DNA from: Candidatus Bipolaricaulota bacterium
GTDB taxonomy: Bacteria; Bipolaricaulota; Bipolaricaulia; UBA7950; UBA9294
NCBI GenBank assembly: GCA_030612175.1
Contig: JAUWOJ010000001.1
Location: forward strand, 1 to 52,046
Direction of reading: 5' to 3'
Length of the DNA: 52,046 nt
In this document: one piece after another, positions 33,749 to 42,610 of the stretch
How the letters are laid out: each line of letters starts with the position of its first letter
How positions within the stretch are numbered: position 1 is the first letter of the stretch
Position numbers and translations under genes: made by a program
The notes under the pieces: generated by a model
Told to the model about the DNA's origin: nothing
The model's input: only the letters and a program-made list of their open reading frames with translations
Databases searched by the model: none

Positions 33749-34753
33749 ATGAGTCCCCTAACATACATCATTAGACGGATGTTCTTGGTCATTCCGATTG
33801 TCCTTGGTGTGTTGAGTATTACCTTCTTGATTTCCCACATAGTTCCTGGCGATGCAGCTCAACTAATGGCTGGCCCCAGGGCTACACCAGAGATAATTGA
33901 ACGTATACGCCGTGAGAGTGGTCTTGATCGCCCGCTTTATGTCCAGTTTGGTATGTATATTTCCGAGCTATTCAAGGGAAACTTAGGAAAATCGATTCTC
34001 ACAAGGCGCCCAGTCTTAGCAGACATTGTCGATTACTTTCCGGCTACATTCGAGCTCACAACTGTAGCGATGTTGTTCACCGTCATCGTGGGAATCCCAC
34101 TAGGGATCATATCAGCTGTTCATAAGGACAGAATATTGGATCAGCTTAGTCGGCTAGGTTCTGTTATTGGTGTTTCCATGCCGATATTTTGGCTAGGACT
34201 ACTGCTGATGTTGTTTTTCTACGTGAGACTTGGAATACTCCCTGGCCCAGGGCGAATTACCGGAGAGCCGCCCGTGCACATAACGGGCCTGTTCATTTTG
34301 GATAGTGTGCTTGCTGGAAACTGGCGAGCTTTGGGGGACTCTCTCTCTCATCTTGTGATGCCTGCATTTGTCCTTGGATACGCAGTACTTGCACGGGTTG
34401 TGCGAATGATGCGTTCAAGTATGCTTGATGTGTTCAGCCAGGATTACATACAAACGGCTCGCGCGAAGGGTCTTAGAGAGCGTGGCGTGATCCGTAAACA
34501 TGCTCTGAGAAACGCGTTGATCCCAACCCTTACAGTCATCGGTCTCTCTTATGGCGAACTTCTGGGTGGAGCAGTGGCCACTGAGCTTATCTTTGCCTGG
34601 CCGGGAATGGCCCACTATGTCGTTGGTTCCATGAGAACACTGGATTTCCCAGCCGTTATGGGCGTCACTCTTGTCATTGCCCTTGTTTACATTCTAGTCA
34701 ATCTTCTGGTGGATATCAGTTATGCATTTATCGATCCTCGAATCCGGTACTGA
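33749..34753 (+). CDS. Peptide ABC transporter permease, DppB type, second copy
   Basis: A 334-residue inner-membrane permease starting MSPLTYIIRRMFLVIPIVLGVLSITFLISHIVPGDAAQ, with the EAA loop QTARAKGLRERGVIRKHALRNALIP near residue 240. It pairs with the DppC-type protein encoded next, which it overlaps by 32 bases. A clear Shine-Dalgarno sequence is missing at the ATG, which follows a strong hairpin by 13 bases; low permease translation relative to the binding protein would result. Confidence 0.94.
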   Translation: MSPLTYIIRRMFLVIPIVLGVLSITFLISHIVPGDAAQLMAGPRATPEIIERIRRESGLDRPLYVQFGMYISELFKGNLGKSILTRRPVLADIVDYFPATFELTTVAMLFTVIVGIPLGIISAVHKDRILDQLSRLGSVIGVSMPIFWLGLLLMLFFYVRLGILPGPGRITGEPPVHITGLFILDSVLAGNWRALGDSLSHLVMPAFVLGYAVLARVVRMMRSSMLDVFSQDYIQTARAKGLRERGVIRKHALRNALIPTLTVIGLSYGELLGGAVATELIFAWPGMAHYVVGSMRTLDFPAVMGVTLVIALVYILVNLLVDISYAFIDPRIRY

Positions 34754-35615
34754 AGAGAAGCGCTCTCGCAATAGCGAATGGCGGAGAGTTGTTCGCGGCC
34801 TTCGAAAAAGTCCCTTGGCAGTTCTTGGATCTGTCATAATAGGGATTCTGATAGCCATAGCAATCTTTGCTCCTTTCTTAGCCCCGTACAGCCCCACTAA
34901 GATGCGTTTGTCTGAACGACTATCCCCGCCTAGCAGTAGGCATATCTTTGGCACAGACGATGTAGGGCGCGACATTCTCAGCCGGGTAATATACGGGAGC
35001 AGGATCTCTCTCCGCATCTGTACTGTAGTGGTAGGCTTGACAATTGGTATTGGGACCATTCTTGGGGTGACTGCTGGATACTTGGGAGGATGGGTCGATG
35101 AGCTTATTATGCGCATTAGTGATGTGTTTCTTGCCTTTCCAGCTCTCATTCTCGCTATGGCAATTGCTGCGGCCCTTGGGCCTAGCCTCGAGAATGTTAT
35201 CCTTGCCATGGTAGTGATCTGGTGGCCACGCTATGCGCGAGTTGCTAGGGGACAAGTCCTTGTACTTCGAGAGATCGACTACATGGTCGCTGCCAAGGCC
35301 ATAGGAATCAGTGGAGGCCGTACCTTCATCCACCATATCTTGCCCAACTGCATCTCCCCTATCATAATTCAGGCCACACTCGACCTTGGCGAGGTACTCC
35401 TCACCGCGGCAACCCTGAGCTTTATAGGGTTTGGGGCACAGCCTCCTACGCCTGAATGGGGCGCAATGATCAGCTTGGGGCGAAATTACCTAAGGGATAA
35501 CTGGTGGTACGCTACCTTTCCCGGGCTGGCTATTCTAATAACGGTGATGGGATTTAACCTATTAGGAGATGCGGCAAGAGATGTCCTAGATCCACGACTT
35601 CGACGTAGCCCCTGA
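34722..35615 (+). CDS. Peptide ABC transporter permease, DppC type, second copy
   Basis: A 297-residue inner-membrane permease with the DppC landmarks KSPLAVLGSVIIGILIAIAIFAPFLAPYSP, HIFGTDDVGRDILSRVIYGSRISL and LSFIGFGAQPPTPEWGAM. The ATG at 34722 overlaps the DppB-type gene by 32 bases; no other good start exists before the first helix. No ATPase genes follow; the next genes are metabolic enzymes. Confidence 0.94.
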   Translation: MHLSILESGTEEKRSRNSEWRRVVRGLRKSPLAVLGSVIIGILIAIAIFAPFLAPYSPTKMRLSERLSPPSSRHIFGTDDVGRDILSRVIYGSRISLRICTVVVGLTIGIGTILGVTAGYLGGWVDELIMRISDVFLAFPALILAMAIAAALGPSLENVILAMVVIWWPRYARVARGQVLVLREIDYMVAAKAIGISGGRTFIHHILPNCISPIIIQATLDLGEVLLTAATLSFIGFGAQPPTPEWGAMISLGRNYLRDNWWYATFPGLAILITVMGFNLLGDAARDVLDPRLRRSP

Positions 35616-35709
35616 TGTGATGATTAGTACAATTGGGCTCTCTCTGGAGAGTTGTCCCGATCATTCTCTACACGGAGCTACGTGATATTTGAAAGGGAGG
35701 AAGAGAACG

Positions 35710-36813
35710 ATGAAAATTGAGAGTATCGAAGTCTACAAAGCAGATATCCCCCTGAAAGAACCGTTTCGCATCTCTCTTGGAGAGATTGAGGTAGCAAAAA
35801 ACATCTTTGTCAAGATTAACGCTAACACGCACCTCTTTGGTATGGGAGAAGCTAGTCCATTTCCGTTTATTGTTAGTGAAACGCAGGCGAGCGACATTGC
35901 CGCTGCCCATGATCTGGCTCGGCTATTGATTGGGAAGGATCCACGAGAGATCGAGAACCGCTTGTGTGAGTTAACCGGCTACCTTCCTCATAGCCCGACC
36001 ATAATCTCCGCCTTTGACATGGCGCTCTATGATCTCGTGGGCAAGATAGCGAATCTGCCCTTGTACGCGCTACTAGGGGGCGGCAAGCGTGCGTTAGTAA
36101 CAGATCGTACTGTGGGTATCAATACTCCCGACAAGATGGTAGAAGATGCATTGGCATTTAAGGAACGTGGTTTCCCCGCAATCAAGGTTAAACTAGGCAC
36201 GACTGCACCGGAAGACATCGATCGCATTCGACGGATCCGCAAAGCGTTGGGACCCAAGATTCCATTGCGCATTGATGCTAATCAAGGATGGGACTATGTT
36301 ACCGCATTGCAGGCCCTAAAGGGGATGGAAGATCAAGGTATTCAGTATTGTGAACAGCCTGTAGCTATCTGGGATTTTGAATCGATGCGAAGGATCAACT
36401 CTCAGGTCACGATTCCCATCATGGCCGATGAATCAGTCTTTGATGACCACGATGCCTACAAATTAATCTCGATGGGAGCTTGTGACTACCTGAACATCAA
36501 ACTAGCCAAATCTGGAGGTATCTACGTTGCGCTGAGGATCAACGCGGTCGCTGAAGCGGCAGGTATGCAGTGCATGGTGGGGTGCATGAATGAGACAAGC
36601 CTCGCGCTGACAGCAGCTGCTCACCTCGTCTCTGCGCGTACCAATATCAAGTTTGCCGATCTTGACAGCGCCGACTTGCTACAAGAAAACCCTGTTCTTG
36701 GAGGAATCACCTACAACAAAGGTGGTAAGATCACCATCTCCGATGCCCCAGGGATTGGCGCCACGATAGACCCCGCGTTTCTAAAAGGCCTAGAATCATT
36801 TGTTGTGAAATGA
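35710..36813 (+). CDS. Dipeptide epimerase (enolase superfamily, L-Ala-D/L-Glu epimerase-like)
   Basis: A 367-residue enolase-superfamily enzyme of the muconate-lactonising subgroup. The start is ATG 35710 with GGGAGG upstream. Catalytic residues are in place: Lys159 and Lys161 in AIKVKLG, metal ligands Asp189 (RIDANQGW), Glu215 (YCEQPV) and Asp240 (IMADES), and Lys264 in NIKLAKSGG. This spacing is close to Bacillus YkfB, which epimerises L-Ala-D-Glu from murein. Being behind a peptide importer supports dipeptide epimerisation; related enzymes act on other dipeptides or on N-succinyl amino acids, so the exact substrate is open. Confidence 0.9.
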   Translation: MKIESIEVYKADIPLKEPFRISLGEIEVAKNIFVKINANTHLFGMGEASPFPFIVSETQASDIAAAHDLARLLIGKDPREIENRLCELTGYLPHSPTIISAFDMALYDLVGKIANLPLYALLGGGKRALVTDRTVGINTPDKMVEDALAFKERGFPAIKVKLGTTAPEDIDRIRRIRKALGPKIPLRIDANQGWDYVTALQALKGMEDQGIQYCEQPVAIWDFESMRRINSQVTIPIMADESVFDDHDAYKLISMGACDYLNIKLAKSGGIYVALRINAVAEAAGMQCMVGCMNETSLALTAAAHLVSARTNIKFADLDSADLLQENPVLGGITYNKGGKITISDAPGIGATIDPAFLKGLESFVVK

Positions 36814-36858
36814 GCGGGCAACACTGTTTCTTCTTCAGTAGAGGAGCAAGATAACGAA

Positions 36859-37962
36859 ATGACTACAGATATCAAACAGATGGGATCACCACTTGCCGCA
36901 AGAATGATTATCAATAAGCGCGAGGTAGACTACTTCTGCGGAACCAGCTACTATGCGCTGCACGGCGACCCAAGAGTGATTGCCGCAGCATGCAAAGCAC
37001 TCCACGAGTACGGCACGGGACCAGGAACCCTAATGGACAGCCCGCCACTTGTCGAGGTAGTAGCAAGAGCGGCCAGCTTCTTCGAAACAGAGAGTGCGCA
37101 GTACATCGTCTCAGGTTATCTTGGCGACATGTTGCTGACACAGGCTTTGAGCAACGATTATGACATGGTGTTTGTCGATGATAGTTCGCATTACAGTGTC
37201 TTTGACGGGATTCGTTCAACAGGAAAGCGGATTATCCCTTTTTCTCACCTGGACCCAGAGGATCTGATACAGAAGCTGCGTGAGAATCTGAAACCTAAAC
37301 AGATTCCCCTTGTCATGTCAGATGGTGTTTTCCCTATGACGGGTGCCATCGCTCCATTAAGGGAATATGTAAAAGCGCTAGCTCCTTACGAAGGCGCGCT
37401 GTTGTGTGTGGATGACTCGCATGCTGTTGGAGTAATCGGAGAAAAAGGGCAGGGAACGCTCGAGTACTGCGGAGTACAGGGAGACAACTGCTATATTGCG
37501 GGAACCCTTAGTAAGGCATTCGGTGGTCTCGGAGGAATCATCCCCGGCAATAATGAGCTAATGGAGAAGATCAGCCACAATGTGAGAATACCAGCCGGCG
37601 CCAGCCCTCCGTGTACAGGTGCAGCCGCAGCCTCTGCAATGGGGCTCAAGATAGTATCTGAGCATCCCGAAATGCGAATGCAATTGTGGGATAATGTTGC
37701 TTCTATGCGCAAGGGACTGCGCCAGTTGGGAGTTGACGTGCCAGATTCACCGGTTCCTATCGTTCCTGTCACTGGCCTTTCCGGGGTAAACCTAAAGCAG
37801 GTTCAGCATAGCTTGGAAGAGAAAGGAATTGTCGTAGCTCACGTTCCCCCGCGAGGCTATTCCGATGCTCCTGACAAGGAATCTTTGCGAATCGCCGTCT
37901 TCTCTACCCATACGCGGGAACAGATCGACAAGCTCTTAGCATCCTTGGCCAAGCTACTATGA
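36859..37962 (+). CDS. PLP-dependent alpha-oxoamine synthase-like enzyme (KBL/BioF family)
   Basis: A 367-residue fold-type I PLP enzyme. Landmarks are DYFCGTSYYALHGDPRVI, YGTGPGTLMD-SP, the cofactor-binding LLCVDDSHAVGVIG (Asp185, His188) and the PLP lysine, Lys219 in AGTLSKAFGG. Family members condense an amino acid with an acyl-CoA (glycine C-acetyltransferase, 8-amino-7-oxononanoate synthase) and some cleave 2-amino-3-ketobutyrate. It is slightly shorter than classic KBL (about 395). It lies 45 bases behind the dipeptide epimerase and closes the operon before a terminator. A role in breaking down an amino acid freed from imported peptides is inferred; biotin genes are not nearby. Confidence 0.85.
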   Translation: MTTDIKQMGSPLAARMIINKREVDYFCGTSYYALHGDPRVIAAACKALHEYGTGPGTLMDSPPLVEVVARAASFFETESAQYIVSGYLGDMLLTQALSNDYDMVFVDDSSHYSVFDGIRSTGKRIIPFSHLDPEDLIQKLRENLKPKQIPLVMSDGVFPMTGAIAPLREYVKALAPYEGALLCVDDSHAVGVIGEKGQGTLEYCGVQGDNCYIAGTLSKAFGGLGGIIPGNNELMEKISHNVRIPAGASPPCTGAAAASAMGLKIVSEHPEMRMQLWDNVASMRKGLRQLGVDVPDSPVPIVPVTGLSGVNLKQVQHSLEEKGIVVAHVPPRGYSDAPDKESLRIAVFSTHTREQIDKLLASLAKLL

Positions 37963-38012
37963 AGTTCATTCCAAACGGCCAGAGATCGATTCCTGTTAAG
38001 CATGGCTAACGG

Positions 38013-38045
38013 AAGCTGAAGTGTGCCAGATCAGCTTGTTTTTTG
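38013..38045 (+). terminator. Rho-independent terminator of the second peptide-transporter operon
   Basis: AAGCTGA (38013-38019) and TCAGCTT (38031-38037) form a 7-pair stem with an 11-base loop, followed by GTTTTTTG. Confidence 0.75.
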
Positions 38046-38132
38046 TTGAACGCCTACCGCGGGCTAGAGACTCTAAACAGTTGAGAAGGGATGCTTATTC
38101 TTCAGCCTGGATGGGCAAATGCCGCACATTTG

Positions 38133-39758
38133 CTAATCGCGGTACGCATGGGTAATTGGCATTCTTCGCCCCATGCCGAAGGTCTTCTTGGAGACCTTAA
38201 TCGCAGGAGGGAGCTGGTTTCGCTTGTATTCGCTTTGGTAGTACCGGCAAAGGATGTCGTTTACCACTGCTTCGGGGAACCCCTGGGCGACTAAGTCATT
38301 GCGCGAAGCATTATTCTCAATCAATTCATGAAGGATCGCATCAAGCAACGGATATGGAGGAAGATCATCTTGGTCGCGCTGCCCCGGTCGCAGCTCAGCG
38401 CTAGGAGGCTTGTCTACAATGTGTTCTGGGATCCTTTCTCTCATTTCTTTGGCAAGGTCATAGACCTGTGTCTTATATAAATCAGCGATTGGAGCAAGTG
38501 CGCCAACTGTATCTCCATACAGCGTGTTGTACCCTACCGCAATCTCCGATTTATTTCCTGTGGCCAGGATTAGGGCATTCTGCTGATTGGCGAGTGTCAT
38601 CAGAAGCGTTCCGCGTGTACGTGCCTGCAGATTCTCAGCGCTGAGCCCAGTCACAGGATACGGCAATACACGATGAAAGGCTGAAACTGCCTCTGTTATT
38701 CCAATTTCCACGAGCTCTATCCCCAGGGTCCTCGCCAAGGCTCTGGCGTCTTCTTTACTTGTCTCTGAGGTGATTCTGCTGGGAAGAAAGACTCCGGTTA
38801 TTGCCGCTTCACCGAGCGCTTCAGTAGCCAGTGCAGCAACTACAGCAGAGTCAAGTCCTCCAGAGATACCAATGATTACTTGTTTGAAACCGTTCTTCTG
38901 TACATAGTCATGAATTCCAAGCACTAGCGCTCGATGAATCAAATCAATTGAATGCTGAGTCTGCTGCCTGACTGGTATCAACTTTTCTAGGTCTAGAACA
39001 AACAAACCTTCGCTGAAATAAGGGGCTTCGAATAGGAGATCGCCTTCCTGTCCTATGACGAAGCTTCCTCCTTCATAGACCAATCCATCCTGCGCACCAA
39101 CAAGGTTAACACAAATTAGCCTAACTCCATTTTCCTTTGCGCTCTTTGCCGCAAGCTTGCGGCGATCGATTTGTAGGCCGTCAACAAATGGTGACGCAGA
39201 GATATTGATCACGACCTGTGCTCCCAGACTTGCCTGAACATCCATAGGCCCATCATTAGCCCACAGATCCGCACATACATTGATCCCTAACCTTATTCCA
39301 CGGAAATCGAACACATGCGCACCGAGCCCAGAGGTAAAATATCGTCCGTGACTACAAATGTCATGCGATGAAACGATGAGTTGGCTCTCCTTGCCAATCA
39401 ACGCGCCATCGCTAAAGAAGAATGCGCTGTTGCCAAGGTCGAGTCCTTCTCTGTCTCCCACTAAACAAGGACCGTTCCTCTTAGCCCGCCGTTCCGTTGC
39501 GCAAGACGAGATAGCCCCAACAATCACGCCAATCCCTGTAGACGAAGAAGCAACATCCCCCAGTGCTCGCTGCACCTGTTCGACAAATCCTCGTCGCCAG
39601 AGAAGATTCTGTGGTGGAGATCCAACTAGCGACAGCTCGGGGAAAATAACAAGGTCACTGCCAGCACATCGTGCCCTCTCAATGTGAGAAAGGACTAGTT
39701 TCAAGTTCTGGTCAATCGCCCCGACAAGAGGATTTATTTGAGCAATTCCAATGCGCAT
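38133..39758 (-). CDS. nadE: Glutamine-dependent NAD+ synthetase
   Basis: A 541-residue two-domain enzyme. The N-terminal nitrilase-type glutaminase (MRIGIAQINPLVGAIDQN) carries Glu41 in IFPELSLVG and Cys162 in GINVCADLW. The C-terminal amidotransferase part has the ATP-pyrophosphatase loop GISGGLDSAVVAAL and ATGNKSEIAVGYNTLYGDTVGALAP. It makes NAD+ from deamido-NAD+ using glutamine nitrogen. ATG 39758 follows the stop of the pseudouridine synthase by 7 bases and has no Shine-Dalgarno, so reinitiation is likely. A frame extending to 39821 only overlaps the upstream gene. Confidence 0.96.
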   Translation of the reverse strand: MRIGIAQINPLVGAIDQNLKLVLSHIERARCAGSDLVIFPELSLVGSPPQNLLWRRGFVEQVQRALGDVASSSTGIGVIVGAISSCATERRAKRNGPCLVGDREGLDLGNSAFFFSDGALIGKESQLIVSSHDICSHGRYFTSGLGAHVFDFRGIRLGINVCADLWANDGPMDVQASLGAQVVINISASPFVDGLQIDRRKLAAKSAKENGVRLICVNLVGAQDGLVYEGGSFVIGQEGDLLFEAPYFSEGLFVLDLEKLIPVRQQTQHSIDLIHRALVLGIHDYVQKNGFKQVIIGISGGLDSAVVAALATEALGEAAITGVFLPSRITSETSKEDARALARTLGIELVEIGITEAVSAFHRVLPYPVTGLSAENLQARTRGTLLMTLANQQNALILATGNKSEIAVGYNTLYGDTVGALAPIADLYKTQVYDLAKEMRERIPEHIVDKPPSAELRPGQRDQDDLPPYPLLDAILHELIENNASRNDLVAQGFPEAVVNDILCRYYQSEYKRNQLPPAIKVSKKTFGMGRRMPITHAYRD

Positions 39759-39765
39759 GGCTGGA

Positions 39766-40557
39766 TTATAGGCTGCATAGGTCTGTTGATCCACTCTGTT
39801 CAGCGAACGACAGACTATCAACGAAACGGTAAAGGTTCCTCACTTGTTCATCATCAAGGCGTGCAATCTTCCCTGGTACTAGATCATCGAGGCTCACCGG
39901 TCCGATCGCGACTCGCTTAAGGCGAATGATTCTAAGATCGAAATGCGAGAATAGACGTTTGATTTCGTGTTTTCTTCCCTCAGCCATGGTTATACATATA
40001 CGCATCGGGTTTCTCTTCAGCTCACCCTTGACGATGCGCAACACCTCTTTGTCTTCCGTAATACCATGCTGCATTTCCAAGAGAATCTGGTCCACTCTAC
40101 CCGCCACGGGGAAGTGGGAAAGCCAAACCACATATCTTTTTTTCACTTGGTATCGAGGATGACTTAGACGCTGCACAAGCTTTCCGTCATTTGTCAGCAG
40201 GAGGAGTCCCTCAGCATCCTGGTCAAGGCGACCAGCCCACGTATAACCAATGAATCCTTCGGCGCGTAGGATACGGCCTACTGTATTCCCACAGTGCGGG
40301 TCATCGTGACTACACAGAACGCCAACTTGCTTATGGTACTTATAGACACGGTGTTGTGGAGAGAGAATACTCAAAGGATATCCACGTAGGCGAAGCTCCC
40401 CAAGTCTACTAGGAATGATTCTAAGGAAGGGATTGCGCACTGTTTCTCCATTTACATCAATTTCACCAGCATCGATAAGGGCACATGCTTTTCGACGTGA
40501 GATCCCTGCGTGCATCTGCACCAGTTTGAGCAGTTTCAGCGTAGGTTTGTCTTTCAT
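39766..40557 (-). CDS. RsuA/RluB-family rRNA pseudouridine synthase
   Basis: A 263-residue enzyme with an N-terminal S4 RNA-binding domain (LKLLKLVQMHAGISRRKACALIDAGEIDVNGE) and the catalytic domain with the active-site aspartate in AGRLDQDAEGLLLLTNDG, followed by KKRYVVWL and EGRKHEIKRLFSH. It isomerises a uridine in 16S or 23S rRNA; the RluB-like N-terminus favours 23S. The ATG at 40557 has no ribosome site and lies only 8 bases from a good -10 box, so the message may be leaderless. Confidence 0.92.
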   Translation of the reverse strand: MKDKPTLKLLKLVQMHAGISRRKACALIDAGEIDVNGETVRNPFLRIIPSRLGELRLRGYPLSILSPQHRVYKYHKQVGVLCSHDDPHCGNTVGRILRAEGFIGYTWAGRLDQDAEGLLLLTNDGKLVQRLSHPRYQVKKRYVVWLSHFPVAGRVDQILLEMQHGITEDKEVLRIVKGELKRNPMRICITMAEGRKHEIKRLFSHFDLRIIRLKRVAIGPVSLDDLVPGKIARLDDEQVRNLYRFVDSLSFAEQSGSTDLCSL

Positions 40558-40565
40558 AACTATAA

Positions 40566-40594
40566 GAGATACCTTACTATTCTGAAAAGATCAA
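40566..40594 (-). promoter_or_regulatory. Promoter of the rluB-nadE unit, probably giving a leaderless mRNA
   Basis: On the minus strand TTGATC (40594-40589), a 17-base spacer and TATCTC (40571-40566). Only 8 bases separate the -10 box from the ATG, so transcription should start at or next to the start codon. Confidence 0.55.
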
Positions 40595-40698
40595 GGTCGC
40601 AGTGAACACGAATTGCCAGCATATCACCAAACTCCTACAGCTTCTATTTTCTGGTGTGTTTGTGCATAATGAGGCATCCTACACCAAACAGGAGGTAC

Positions 40699-41856
40699 AT
40701 GCGCTATTCTGTTGAACAGATTCCATTGGGAGATCGGCGCCTGCGCTTATTTGTCAGAGTTCCTTGGCAAATTCACTATGGCGATCCTAATTGGACCCCA
40801 CCACTTCGCGCCGATCTATTGGGAAGCCGTATCCTGTGTATTACTGGTCAGCTTACTCCAGAACACCCCTATCATCAGAATGCCGACGTAACCCATTTCC
40901 TTGCACGATCAGGAAAACGTCTCTTAGGTCGGGTTTCGGTGGCAATCAATCACAGATTCAACGAATACCACAACTCTTCTATTGGTTTCTTTGGTTTCTT
41001 CGAGACAGCCAATAACTTTGCAGTAGCCCGTGCTCTTCTAGATAATGCTCGCGACTGGCTTGGCGCAAGAAGAATCGATGTGATGCGTGGACCAGGCGGG
41101 TACTCCACAGCCACACACGAGCCAAATCAGGGTGTTCTCATTGACGGTTTCAATACACCACCAACAATAGAACTAACTCACAACCCTCCTTACTATGGCG
41201 AATTCCTTGAGCGCTACGGGCTTGCTAAGGTCAAGGATTATCACGCCTATTGGATTGAGCTTGGGAACAAGTCACAGAAACGTCTGGAGCGGCTCGCGCA
41301 TGCCATTCTTGCTCGACGGGACATCAAGATGCGTCAACTCAATCTTTCCTGCTTGCGCGAAGAGGTTGACCGCATCGTCGAAATCTACAACAAAGCGTGG
41401 GTGAACAACTGGGGATTCCTTCCTTTGACCGATACTGAAGCAGAAGCCATAGCAGCAAGCCTAAGAATAGTTGCTGATCCTGGGTTGATACGTTTCGCAT
41501 ATGTGAGTGGTGAGCTTGCGGCTGTATTGGGTGCGATCCCTGATCCCAATGTCTGTTTGCGGCCTTGCTGGAAGCGTCCTCTTGACACTGATGTGGGAAG
41601 GGTTTCCCGTCTTGTGTTTGGTCGCCGACGCATTGATCGTACTCGCCTGATGTTCTTCGGAATTTGCCCCCAGTTTCGCAAGCTTGGAATCGATGCTGTG
41701 CTTTACCACGAAGTACTTTCCTACGCTTTGAATCGCGGATACCGTGCATGTGAACCATCGATGCTGTTAGAAGACAATGATCTCATCCTGCGCGCAAGTG
41801 AATCGATGGGGGGGCGCCGCTATAAAACCTGGCGAATCTATGAAATGCCTCTGTAG
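40699..41856 (+). CDS. GNAT-fold protein of unknown function
   Basis: A 385-residue protein starting at ATG 40699 with a textbook CAGGAGG. It resembles a widespread uncharacterised family with an N-terminal FVRVPWQIHYGDPNWTPPL motif, a GNAT-like middle (HFLARSGKRLLGRVSVAINHRFNEYH, then GFFGFFETANN) and a second GNAT-like half with RLVFGRRRIDRTRLMFFGICPQFRKLGID. Two tandem acetyltransferase-type domains are likely. No signal peptide or membrane segment. It stands before coaE; no role can be assigned. Confidence 0.75.
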   Translation: MRYSVEQIPLGDRRLRLFVRVPWQIHYGDPNWTPPLRADLLGSRILCITGQLTPEHPYHQNADVTHFLARSGKRLLGRVSVAINHRFNEYHNSSIGFFGFFETANNFAVARALLDNARDWLGARRIDVMRGPGGYSTATHEPNQGVLIDGFNTPPTIELTHNPPYYGEFLERYGLAKVKDYHAYWIELGNKSQKRLERLAHAILARRDIKMRQLNLSCLREEVDRIVEIYNKAWVNNWGFLPLTDTEAEAIAASLRIVADPGLIRFAYVSGELAAVLGAIPDPNVCLRPCWKRPLDTDVGRVSRLVFGRRRIDRTRLMFFGICPQFRKLGIDAVLYHEVLSYALNRGYRACEPSMLLEDNDLILRASESMGGRRYKTWRIYEMPL

Positions 41857-41888
41857 AAGCTTGTTTAACGACAAGTTGCTTTCCTCTT

Positions 41889-42494
41889 ATGAATGGCGCT
41901 ACGGTTAAAACCACAATGAAAGTGATTGGACTTGCAGGAGAGGCTGGATGTGGAAAGAGTGCAGTGGCTCACAAGCTTTCCCAGCAAGATGATGTCACAT
42001 ACGTCGATCTAGACAAGATTGCCTGGCAAACCTATCGACCATGTACGTTGGTTTACAGGCAGCTCATTGCTCGATACGGCAATCAGATCCTCCGCTCAGA
42101 TGGTGAGATCTCTCGGGGCAAGCTTGGCAGAATTGTCTTCTCTGACGCAAAGGCGCTCGATGATCTGAATGCGATAGTCCATCCGGCAGTGAACAATCAC
42201 TTACAGCGAATCATCGAGAACGAAAAAGCCCGGAGTACGGAGCTCGTCGTTGTCGAAGGCGCACTTCTTGCCTCATCTCCATATGTGGATGACTCCTTGT
42301 TTGATGTTGTCATATGGCTTGAAGCAACACAAAAGACGCGCACACAACGCCTTAGAACGGCTGGACGCGCGAAACATGGAGAACGAAGGGTGCCCCGTCT
42401 AGAACGTTCTAACGTTGTCACAGTCAGTGCCGAGGGTACTGTAGACCACATTGCGGATCAGATCCTTGAAGTTGTCAGGAGTCTGGGACACTAG
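41889..42494 (+). CDS. coaE: Dephospho-CoA kinase
   Basis: A 201-residue P-loop kinase performing the last step of coenzyme A synthesis. Walker A is GEAGCGKSAVA (about residues 17-27); DLDKIAW, then LGRIVFSDAKALDDLNAIVHPAV is typical of CoaE. The ATG at 41889 and the in-frame ATG at 41916 are both possible; neither has a ribosome site, and the shorter form would begin MKVIGLAGEAG as usual. It follows the GNAT-like gene by 32 bases. Confidence 0.9.
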   Translation: MNGATVKTTMKVIGLAGEAGCGKSAVAHKLSQQDDVTYVDLDKIAWQTYRPCTLVYRQLIARYGNQILRSDGEISRGKLGRIVFSDAKALDDLNAIVHPAVNNHLQRIIENEKARSTELVVVEGALLASSPYVDDSLFDVVIWLEATQKTRTQRLRTAGRAKHGERRVPRLERSNVVTVSAEGTVDHIADQILEVVRSLGH

Positions 42495-42573
42495 CTGCTC
42501 TAGTCCTGTTCTTACCCTGTTCTTCCTGGGATTGCGATGCTTGCACTACCAGGATTTGCCACTACCCTTCAGC

Positions 42574-42602
42574 TTGACATGGCGACAGAATTCTGCTATT
42601 TT
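42574..42602 (+). promoter_or_regulatory. Promoter of the ROK regulator, probably giving a leaderless mRNA
   Basis: Consensus TTGACA (42574-42579), a 17-base spacer and TATTTT (42597-42602). Eight bases then lead straight to the ATG at 42611, and no Shine-Dalgarno is present. Confidence 0.7.
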
Positions 42603-42610
42603 TATTTCAA

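Noticed and set aside
39765..39770. TATAAT just before the nadE start as an internal promoter giving a leaderless nadE mRNA
   Set aside because: It coincides with the last codons and stop of the upstream gene and has no recognisable -35 box; coupling to the upstream gene explains the missing ribosome site.
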